Below, piece by piece: positions 34,286-40,536 of a stretch of DNA of 40,536 nucleotides. Source of the stretch: Actinotalea ferrariae CF5-4. GTDB taxonomy: Bacteria; Actinomycetota; Actinomycetes; Actinomycetales; Cellulomonadaceae. Location of the stretch: NCBI RefSeq assembly GCF_000603945.1, contig NZ_AXCW01000018.1:1-40536 (forward strand), written 5' to 3'. The stretch's first letter is position 1, and every line of letters begins with the position of its first letter. A program made the position numbers and the translations under genes. The notes under the pieces were generated by a model. That model saw only the letters and a list, made by a program, of their open reading frames with translations, did no database searches and was not told where the DNA came from.

Positions 34286-34301
34286 CGTGACGTGCGTCAC
34301 G
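34286..34301. promoter_or_regulatory. Inverted repeat resembling a CRP/GlxR operator upstream of the SLH amidase gene
   Basis: CGTGACG-TG-CGTCACG is a perfect inverted repeat with seven-base arms, and reads GTGA-N6-TCAC, the core of CRP/FNR-family sites. It lies just upstream of the GGAGG (34304) and start codon of the amidase gene in the 224-base divergent gap. It could be a repressor site or a 5' UTR hairpin. Not tested; such a match can occur by chance in GC-rich DNA. Confidence 0.38.
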
Positions 34302-34324
34302 CCGGAGGACGAAGGGTGATCCCG

Positions 34325-36757
34325 ATGAGCATCAGACGGCCCGCGAGCGCAGCCCTGGCCGGCGTCGGCATGGCCGCGTCGCTGACCCTCGTCGTCGGCA
34401 TCGGTGTGCTCCCCGCCGAGGCGTCGGCCTTCAGCACGACCGCGGACCCCGGCTCCCCTGCGCCGACCGCCGCCGCCTCGACCGGCCAGGCCGAGGACGG
34501 TCTGGAGACCGTCCCCCTCATCGTCGAGGGGGCGGCAGCGACGGCAGTGCCTGCAGCCGAGGACCTGGTCCTGCCCGACGACGAGACCCCTCTCGCCGCG
34601 CAGAGGGCACCCGGGGACGAGGCGCTGCTGCAGCGCACCGTCCCCACCGCAGGTGCCGTCGTCGTCGGCCTCGCGTGGCGACCTGCCGGCCTGGGGTCGC
34701 CCCGGGCGGAGATCCGGTTCCGGACCGCCACAGGGTGGGACGAGTGGGCCGACGTGGAGATGACCCGTGGCGAGGGGGAGGACGAGGCGCGCTCCGGTGC
34801 CGGCGCCCTGGCCCCCGTCATGAGCGAGGGCATGGTCGCGTCGGGAGCGGACGCGATCGAGGTGCGCATCAGCGGCCTGGACTCGGCACCCGTCACGGAC
34901 GCGCACCTCGTCCTCGTGGACGGGGGGCAGGAAGCCACGTGGCCTGGTCCCGGGTGGTCGGCGGCCAGCAGCACGGGGACGACCGCGACCGCCGTCGGTG
35001 GGGTGCTCACCGCCACGGGTGCCCCGGCGGTCATCAGCCGCCTCCGCTGGGGAGCCTCCGACGTGCCGCCGCGGCCCGAGTGCGCGACGCCGGACTACGG
35101 GACGCAGCTCGACCGCTTCGTCGTGCACCACACCGCCGGGACGAACGCCTACTCGGCCGCGGACTCCCCCGCGATCCTCCGCGGCATCCAGCGCTACCAC
35201 GTGGACGCACGGGGATGGTGCGACATCGGCTACAACGTGCTGGTCGACAAGTTCGGCCAGGTCTTCGAGGGACGCCGGGGCGGCCTGGAGGAGCTGGTCG
35301 TCGGCGTGCACGCCTCCGGCCACAACACCAACACCGTCGGCGTCTCGGTGCTGGGCGACTACACCAAGGTCGCACCGACGACCGCGGCGATCGACGCCCT
35401 CGTCCGGGTCATCGCCTGGAAGTCCTACCTCCACGGGATCGACCCTGCCGGCAGCGCGGTCAAGAACGGCGTGCTCATGCCCCGGGTCATCGGACACCGT
35501 GACGTCGCGCAGACCTCCTGCCCGGGCGCCATCCAGAACCACCTTCGCGACATCGCGAGCCGCGCACGGTCGCAGATGCTGACCTACCAGCCCGAGTTCA
35601 CGCGGATCGTCGCGAACGACGGCGTGCAGCGCGTGGCACCCGCGGTCGTCGAGGTGGACATCCCGGTGCCGGCCGGCTGGACGGCGACGCTCCTCGACAG
35701 CAGCGGCACCGCGGTCGCCCGTCGTTCCGGCACGGTGACCCGGAGGGCGACGGTCACCACGGAGTTCGCGACCTCCCACGAGGCCGTGCTCGCTGCGGGC
35801 TCCTACAGCGTGCGGTTCGACGGCGTCTCGACGAACGGCAAGGTCTTCAGCTCGACGACCCCCGTTCGCCTGCGCTACCCCGACGGCTTCGTGGCTCAGA
35901 CCCCACGGGTCGTTCTCGACGTGCAGAGCGGCAGCGCCGGCCTCGGGACGCTGCTGACGACGCAGGCGCTCGGGACGCCGACGACGGCGGCGGCCGTCCT
36001 GCTGCGGGTCTGCGCGTCCGGGCCGACGACCGCCCGGATCTCTCCCTCCGACCTCAGTCCTGCGATGGCCTTCGAGCTGCACGTCGGGTCCGGAAGCACG
36101 GGATGCGCTCTCGGCTTCGTGGGCACGGGACTGGACCGGCAGGTCCGGGTCGAGCGCCCCGCCGGCGCCTCCGGCTTCCGGGTGGAGTCCCTGGGGCACC
36201 TCCCGGCAGCAGGCGCGACCACCCCCTACTGGGACGTCGCCGCGTCGCCGTTCCGTACCGACATCGGCTGGGTCGCCGGTCAGCGCATCGCCACGGGGAA
36301 CGTCGACGGCTCGTTCCGACCTGTCGCGCCCGTGAGCAGGCAGGCCATAGCGGCGTTCCTCTACCGGGCTGCCGGTTCACCCGCCTTCTCGGCGCCCGCG
36401 AGCCCCACGTTCGTCGACGTGAGCCAGACCCACCCCTTCTTCCGCGAGATCGAGTGGCTCGCAGCCGCGGGCATCGCGGACGGCACCGACCTGGGGGGCG
36501 GCCGGCAGGAGTTCCGACCCGCTGCGGCCGTGTCCCGGCAAGCCATGGCAGCCTTCCTCTACCGCGCGTACGACGGCTCGCCGACGGAGGAGCCGAGCGG
36601 GTTCAGCGACGTGACGGGGACGCCGTTCGAGGCGGAGATCCGGTGGCTCGCGGCGACCCGGATCACGACGGGCAACCCGGACGGGACGTTCCGCCCGACC
36701 GCACCCGTCTCCCGGCACGCGATGGCCGCCTTCCTGCGGCGCGCGAACGAGGTCTGA
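34325..36757 (+). CDS. Secreted N-acetylmuramoyl-L-alanine amidase (PGRP type) with three SLH domains
   Basis: The 810-residue protein has a signal peptide (1-35, ending near AEASA). An amidase/PGRP domain spans 238-405: LRWGASDVPP, FVVHHTAGTNAY (H268/H269 zinc ligand region), DIGYNVLVDKFGQVFEGR and VIGHRDVAQTSCPGA (H391 and C399, the other zinc ligands). It cleaves the stem peptide from muramic acid. The middle (420-630) has no recognised domain. SLH domains lie at 635-683, 694-748 and 759-806 (SRQAIAAFLYR, SRQAMAAFLYR, SRHAMAAFLRR). ATG 34325 is used; GTG 34316 with GGAGG seven bases upstream is as likely. It probably anchors on the wall polymer and remodels peptidoglycan. Confidence 0.9.
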   Translation: MSIRRPASAALAGVGMAASLTLVVGIGVLPAEASAFSTTADPGSPAPTAAASTGQAEDGLETVPLIVEGAAATAVPAAEDLVLPDDETPLAAQRAPGDEALLQRTVPTAGAVVVGLAWRPAGLGSPRAEIRFRTATGWDEWADVEMTRGEGEDEARSGAGALAPVMSEGMVASGADAIEVRISGLDSAPVTDAHLVLVDGGQEATWPGPGWSAASSTGTTATAVGGVLTATGAPAVISRLRWGASDVPPRPECATPDYGTQLDRFVVHHTAGTNAYSAADSPAILRGIQRYHVDARGWCDIGYNVLVDKFGQVFEGRRGGLEELVVGVHASGHNTNTVGVSVLGDYTKVAPTTAAIDALVRVIAWKSYLHGIDPAGSAVKNGVLMPRVIGHRDVAQTSCPGAIQNHLRDIASRARSQMLTYQPEFTRIVANDGVQRVAPAVVEVDIPVPAGWTATLLDSSGTAVARRSGTVTRRATVTTEFATSHEAVLAAGSYSVRFDGVSTNGKVFSSTTPVRLRYPDGFVAQTPRVVLDVQSGSAGLGTLLTTQALGTPTTAAAVLLRVCASGPTTARISPSDLSPAMAFELHVGSGSTGCALGFVGTGLDRQVRVERPAGASGFRVESLGHLPAAGATTPYWDVAASPFRTDIGWVAGQRIATGNVDGSFRPVAPVSRQAIAAFLYRAAGSPAFSAPASPTFVDVSQTHPFFREIEWLAAAGIADGTDLGGGRQEFRPAAAVSRQAMAAFLYRAYDGSPTEEPSGFSDVTGTPFEAEIRWLAATRITTGNPDGTFRPTAPVSRHAMAAFLRRANEV

Positions 36758-37021
36758 CACTCGCGAGATCGACACGCGTGGGCCGAGCAGGAGGCCCTTC
36801 ACGCTCGGACCCGTGATCCGCGGCAGTCCCTCTGCACCACCTGTCAGGGCACCGGAGCAGCTCCTCGAGCGCGCTGCCGGGGTGATGGCGGCGTCCACGC
36901 CACCCACCGCTCCTGCGGAGGCGTCAAGATCTCCCGCCTCCCCTGCGGCCCGACGCCTCATGCGTCCACCCGGATCGTCCGATGAGAGGGATGACTCCGG
37001 TCCCACCACCGAGGAGCAGCA
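36758..37021 (+). other. Intergenic region between two SLH genes with a candidate hairpin
   Basis: I see no gene in these 264 bases. A hairpin CCGAGC (36783-36788) with GCTCGG (36803-36808) and a 14-base loop may end the amidase transcript. The ribosome site GAGGAG for the next gene lies at 37010-37015. No convincing promoter was found. Confidence 0.35.
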
Positions 37022-39040
37022 GTGTCCCGAACGCACGGACCCAGCCCCGCCCGAAGGACGCGACTGCTGTCAGCGACGACCGGCCTGGTCGTCCTCGGTG
37101 GCGCCATCTGGACGAACCCGGCACTGGCGCAGCAGCTGGACGTCGTGACGGTTGAGGGGGCCGTGGAGATCGTCGTCGTCGACGAGCCTCCGGGGACCGG
37201 TGTGGCGGATCCCGACGACCCCGCGGGACTCACCACGACAGCCATGGTCGACGTGGATGGCGCCCTGCTCGACCTGCCGGACACCATGGAAGCGGATCTG
37301 CGCTCGGGCGACCGCGTGGAACTGACGTTGCGGGGACCTCAGGCACGCGGTGACGAGGCGGTCCTCGATGCCGGCCGACGCGACGGGACCACGTCGATCG
37401 TGTCCGTCGACGTCTCGACGACGACGCTGGGGACCGAGCCGGGGGCGTCGCCCGTCGGATCGGCAGCCGGTGCGACGGCGCTGACCGTCGAGCCCGGTGC
37501 TCCCGGTGCCGCTCCTGCCGCCGTCCCTCTGGCACAGGTCACCGCAGCGGGTGGTCGTCTCGTCGTCCTGCCGGTGTACTGGACCGCTTCCGCACCGTCG
37601 GAGCCCACGCAGCAAGGACTCGGTTCCGTCGCGCAGAAGGCAGCCGACTACTGGCGCGCCCAGTCGGCCGGGCAGATCGACATGGTGGTGCAGACCCAGC
37701 CGTGGAAGAAGATCGCGGCCCCCTCCTCCTGCGCGAGTGTCGGCGCGATCTACAACGCAGCCCTGCTGGAGCATGGGTTCGTACCGGCGCCGGGCGATCA
37801 CGTCGCGATCCACTTCCCGCAGGACCGCTCGTGCGGTTGGGCGGGCCAAGCCACCCTCGGAGGTGGACGCATCTGGATCAACGGCATCAACGCGGTCGAC
37901 GTCCTCGCACACGAGATCGGGCACAACTTCCTTCTCGGCCATGCCGACGTCATGCGGTGCACGGAGAGCGGGCAGCCGAGCGTCCTGACGACCACCTGCC
38001 TCCTGCACGAGTACCACGACAGCGCGGACGTCATGGGCTACGCGATGCTGCGTGACCCGGGGACGTTGAATGTCGGGTTCGCCCACGCCCTCGGGCTGGT
38101 CGAGCCCGTACGACCCGCTCCGGGCGCCGTCCTGGAGGTCGACGTGGCGCCCGTGCAGGCGGGCAGCGGGACTCGCGGCGTCGAGGTCCCCGGCGCCGAT
38201 GGTCGACGCTGGTACCTGGAGTACCGCCCTCGCGTGGCTCCGGACACGCGAACACCTGAGTCGTGGGCAGGGGTGCAGCTCCGCGAGATCGCCGTCGATG
38301 ACAGGTACGGGGCATCTGCTCCGGTCGTCCGGAGCGCTCTCGTCCTGGGCAGGCCGCTGGAGGACGGTGCCGGCCTCAGGATCGGTCAGCCGCTGACGAT
38401 CCCTCGCTCCGGCTGGACGGTCACGGTGCTGTCGGTCTCCTCGGCGACCGCCCGCGTGAGGCTCGAACCGTCCCCGCCGCCCGGGCCCGTCACGATCCCG
38501 GTGGTGTCGTTCGTCGACGTCCCTCCCGGGTCACAGTTCCACCGGGAGATCACGTGGCTCGCGTCCTCGGGCATCACGACGGGGTATGCCGACGGAGGGT
38601 TCCGGCCCAGTGCACCGGTGTCGCGCGGCGCGATGGCGGCGTTCCTCTATCGCCGGAGCGGTGAGGTGTACACGCCGTGGGCCGTCCAGCAGTTCACCGA
38701 CGTCACCGTTCAGCACCCGTTCTTCCGCGAGATCTCGTGGCTCCGGGCCCACCGCATCACCAACGGGAACTCCGACGGCTCGTTCGGAGTCGCGGAGCCC
38801 GTCTCCCGCGGGGCCATGGCGGCCTTCCTCTTCCGGACGCTGGGCGACGCGACCTACCGGCCCGGCGCACAGAAGTTCTCCGACGTGCCGGTGAGCCATC
38901 CGTTCTACCGGGAGATCTCGTGGCTGGAGGCGAGCGGCATCACGACGGGCTACACGGACGGCACGTTCCGACCGGGCGCTCCGGTGGCTCGTCAGGCGAT
39001 GGCCGCGTTCTTCTATCGCATGTCCTCGATGCCGCAGTAG
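37022..39040 (+). CDS. Secreted zinc metalloprotease (metzincin, HExxHxxGxxH) with three SLH domains
   Basis: The 672-residue protein has a basic start and signal peptide (1-36, ALA-Q). A pro-region (40-175) is followed by a catalytic domain (about 176-370): VLAHEIGHNFLLGHAD holds the zinc-binding HEIGH (297-301) and the third ligand H307, and DVMGYAM (336-342) is the Met-turn with M338. This is the metzincin signature, resembling peptidase M11/gametolysin-like bacterial proteins. A beta-rich linker leads to SLH domains at 497-546, 558-608 and 619-666. GTG 37022 follows GAGGAG. It is likely tethered at the wall surface and would cleave surface or environmental proteins. Target unknown. Confidence 0.86.
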   Translation: MSRTHGPSPARRTRLLSATTGLVVLGGAIWTNPALAQQLDVVTVEGAVEIVVVDEPPGTGVADPDDPAGLTTTAMVDVDGALLDLPDTMEADLRSGDRVELTLRGPQARGDEAVLDAGRRDGTTSIVSVDVSTTTLGTEPGASPVGSAAGATALTVEPGAPGAAPAAVPLAQVTAAGGRLVVLPVYWTASAPSEPTQQGLGSVAQKAADYWRAQSAGQIDMVVQTQPWKKIAAPSSCASVGAIYNAALLEHGFVPAPGDHVAIHFPQDRSCGWAGQATLGGGRIWINGINAVDVLAHEIGHNFLLGHADVMRCTESGQPSVLTTTCLLHEYHDSADVMGYAMLRDPGTLNVGFAHALGLVEPVRPAPGAVLEVDVAPVQAGSGTRGVEVPGADGRRWYLEYRPRVAPDTRTPESWAGVQLREIAVDDRYGASAPVVRSALVLGRPLEDGAGLRIGQPLTIPRSGWTVTVLSVSSATARVRLEPSPPPGPVTIPVVSFVDVPPGSQFHREITWLASSGITTGYADGGFRPSAPVSRGAMAAFLYRRSGEVYTPWAVQQFTDVTVQHPFFREISWLRAHRITNGNSDGSFGVAEPVSRGAMAAFLFRTLGDATYRPGAQKFSDVPVSHPFYREISWLEASGITTGYTDGTFRPGAPVARQAMAAFFYRMSSMPQ

Positions 39041-39138
39041 CCGGCCGGCCTGTGCCGACGCCAGGGCTTCCGGCCCACCTCCATCACTTCTCCACGAGGT
39101 CGCCGCACGTCGGGCGCCGTGCGGTGACGTCGTCCTCG

Positions 39139-39144
39139 TATGCT
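39139..39144 (+). promoter_or_regulatory. Candidate -10 box of a leaderless LCP transcript
   Basis: TATGCT ends eight bases before the GTG at 39153, and no ribosome site is visible there. The spacing fits a transcript that begins at the start codon. No good -35 box. Confidence 0.33.
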
Positions 39145-39152
39145 GCTTCCCT

Positions 39153-40409
39153 GTGAGTCCTCGTCATGCGGCGCCGCGACGCCTGCGCAGCGCCCGGCAC
39201 GCGCGGCGGGTGCGCAGCCACCCGCTGGCCCGGGGCACTGCCCTGGTCGTCGCCGCCGCCGTGTCCTTCGGCGCGACCGGCGCGGCGACCGCGTACGTCC
39301 GGATCGAGGGCAACATCGCGACGGCGGACGTGACGGACCTGCTCGGCGAGCGCCCCGTCCAGCTGACCCCTGTCGACCCGGACGACCCCAACGCGGGCCA
39401 GGCGCTCAACATCCTGATCATGGGATCGGACGTCCGGGACGGCGAGAACGCCGCGATCGGCGGCGCGGTCGAGGGCATGCGGTCGGACACCACGATCCTG
39501 CTCCACGTGTCCGCGGACCGGCAGCGGGTGGAGATGGTCTCGATCCCCCGCGACTCGCACGTGGAGATCCCCGCCTGCAACCGGTCCGACGGGACCACCT
39601 CGGACGCCCGTGACTCACGCTTCAACGAGGCCTTCTCCATCGGCTCCGCCAGCGGCGAGGTGTCCGACGCCGCCGCCTGCACGATCCGGACGGTCGAGTC
39701 CCTGACGGGGGTCTTCGTGCACGGCTGGATCGTGGTCGACTTCGCCGGCTTCATCAACATGGTGGACGCGCTCGGCGGGATCCCGATGTGCATCGAGCAG
39801 CCCATGCGGTCCGAGAAGGCGGCGCTGGACCTGGCAGCCGGCAACCAGACCCTCGACGGGCGGACGGCGCTGGCGTACGCCCGGGCGCGGACGGGCGAAG
39901 GGCTCGGCGACGGGTCGGACATCGGCCGCCTGGGTCGGCAGCAGAAGCTGCTGGCGGCGACGGCGTCGGAGGTGCTCTCCAAGAACATCCTCACCGACTC
40001 CGCCGGCCTGTACCGCTTCCTCACCGCCGCCACGCAGTCGATCACCACGGACCCGGCGCTCGGCAACATCCCCAACCTGGCGGGGCTGGCGTTCAGCCTC
40101 CGCAACGTCCCGCCCGGGAACATCACCTTCCTGACCGTGCCCATCGCCGCCTTCCCGCAGGACCCGAACCAGGTCGTCTGGACGGACGAGGCCGAGGTCG
40201 TGTTCGAGGCGATCGCGCAGGACCGCTCCATCCGCGAGGCCCTCGCGCCGGAGCCGGTCGAGGAGCCCCCCGCCGAGACCCCGGCTCCCACGGACCCGTC
40301 GGCACCCGCGACGCCGGCCCCGACCACGGCACCCGATCCCACCGAGGCGCCCACGCCCGGCGTGGACCCGTTCAGCCCTGCTGACATCGACCCGACGGTC
40401 TGCGGCTGA
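39153..40409 (+). CDS. LytR-CpsA-Psr (LCP) family glycopolymer ligase
   Basis: The 418-residue protein has a basic cytoplasmic start, one membrane helix (about 28-48, GTALVVAAAVSFGATGAATAY) and an extracellular LCP domain (about 84-260): LNILIMGSDVRDGENA, the pyrophosphate-binding GMRSDTTILLHVSADRQRVEMV with R110/D112, SIPRDSHVEIP with R133/D134, and LAYARARTGEGLGDGSDIGRLGRQQ. LCP enzymes move glycopolymers from lipid pyrophosphate to peptidoglycan, so this one may attach the polymer built by this locus. A Pro/Thr-rich tail (about 345-405) may span the wall. A GTG start without a ribosome site is odd; see the leaderless promoter candidate. Another LCP-like gene follows two bases later. Confidence 0.92.
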   Translation: MSPRHAAPRRLRSARHARRVRSHPLARGTALVVAAAVSFGATGAATAYVRIEGNIATADVTDLLGERPVQLTPVDPDDPNAGQALNILIMGSDVRDGENAAIGGAVEGMRSDTTILLHVSADRQRVEMVSIPRDSHVEIPACNRSDGTTSDARDSRFNEAFSIGSASGEVSDAAACTIRTVESLTGVFVHGWIVVDFAGFINMVDALGGIPMCIEQPMRSEKAALDLAAGNQTLDGRTALAYARARTGEGLGDGSDIGRLGRQQKLLAATASEVLSKNILTDSAGLYRFLTAATQSITTDPALGNIPNLAGLAFSLRNVPPGNITFLTVPIAAFPQDPNQVVWTDEAEVVFEAIAQDRSIREALAPEPVEEPPAETPAPTDPSAPATPAPTTAPDPTEAPTPGVDPFSPADIDPTVCG

Positions 40410-40410
40410 C

Positions 40411-40536
40411 GTGGGCGCCGGACACGACTCCGACGGCACGCCGCCGCCCCGTCGCAGCACGCGGCCGCCCGAGGACACCCCCGCACGCGCCGCCGGCCGC
40501 CCCGGCGCCACACCGCCGTCGTACGCGCCCCGGGCG
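40411..40536 (+). CDS. Start of a further gene, probably a second LCP protein (partial, cut by right edge)
   Basis: A GTG immediately after the LCP stop opens a frame running to the edge (42 residues, no stop): a hydrophilic, Pro/Arg-rich start (VGAGHDSDGTPPPRRSTRPP, later PGATPPSYAPR). Such cytoplasmic leaders with PPSYAPR-type motifs are typical before the membrane helix of actinobacterial LCP proteins, and LCP genes often come in tandem. No domain is visible, so the product is a guess. Confidence 0.45.
   Translation, partial: MGAGHDSDGTPPPRRSTRPPEDTPARAAGRPGATPPSYAPRA

Overview
The window looks like chromosomal DNA from a high-GC actinobacterium, most likely a Micrococcales member near Cellulomonas. 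This is inferred from the very high GC, frequent GTG starts, a WhiB2/WhmD-type regulator, a TIGR03089 protein, LytR-CpsA-Psr (LCP) proteins and SLH domains with the SRQAMAAFLYR-type motif. I see no rRNA, tRNA, CRISPR, insertion sequence or prophage genes. Almost the whole window is a cell-surface polysaccharide locus. No gene-free stretch exceeds 300 bases; the largest gaps are about 265 bases (20139-20404, 36758-37021).

Left flank (1-7150): a membrane GT2 glycosyltransferase running off the edge, whiB2, a TIGR03089 protein, manA, and three of the four dTDP-rhamnose genes (rmlA, rmlD, rmlC) as separate units. Minus-strand operon (16521 down to 7201, ending at a near-perfect 37-base hairpin): DUF2142 membrane protein, LpxA-like acyltransferase, GT4, GT2, flippase, UDP-GlcNAc 2-epimerase-like enzyme, DegT/DnrJ aminotransferase and Gfo/Idh/MocA dehydrogenase, several of them translationally coupled. 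This reads as a pathway for an acylated 2,3-diamino sugar plus assembly and flipping.

Plus-strand block (16651-25814): Dpm1-like GT2, DUF2304 protein, GT2, GT4, a small coupled reading frame, the ABC ATPase Wzt with a C-terminal cargo-binding-type domain, a lipoprotein, a large SLH protein, then the permease Wzm. Minus-strand block (30950 down to 25863): a methyltransferase-kinase-coiled-coil protein with the layout of the O-antigen terminator WbdD, a WsaF-like GT4, a sugar epimerase and a rhamnosyltransferase-like GT2. rmlB follows alone, then a pyruvyltransferase/GT2 pair, then two SLH enzymes (a peptidoglycan amidase and a zinc metalloprotease), and two LCP genes (the last cut by the right edge).

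Working model: dTDP-rhamnose and a diamino sugar feed a secreted glycan. At least one chain is exported by Wzm/Wzt and probably capped by the methyltransferase-kinase. LCP proteins attach glycans to the wall, pyruvylation makes a ligand for SLH domains, and the SLH proteins encoded here dock to it. Biochemical roles are inferred from motifs and neighbourhood only; no database search was possible.
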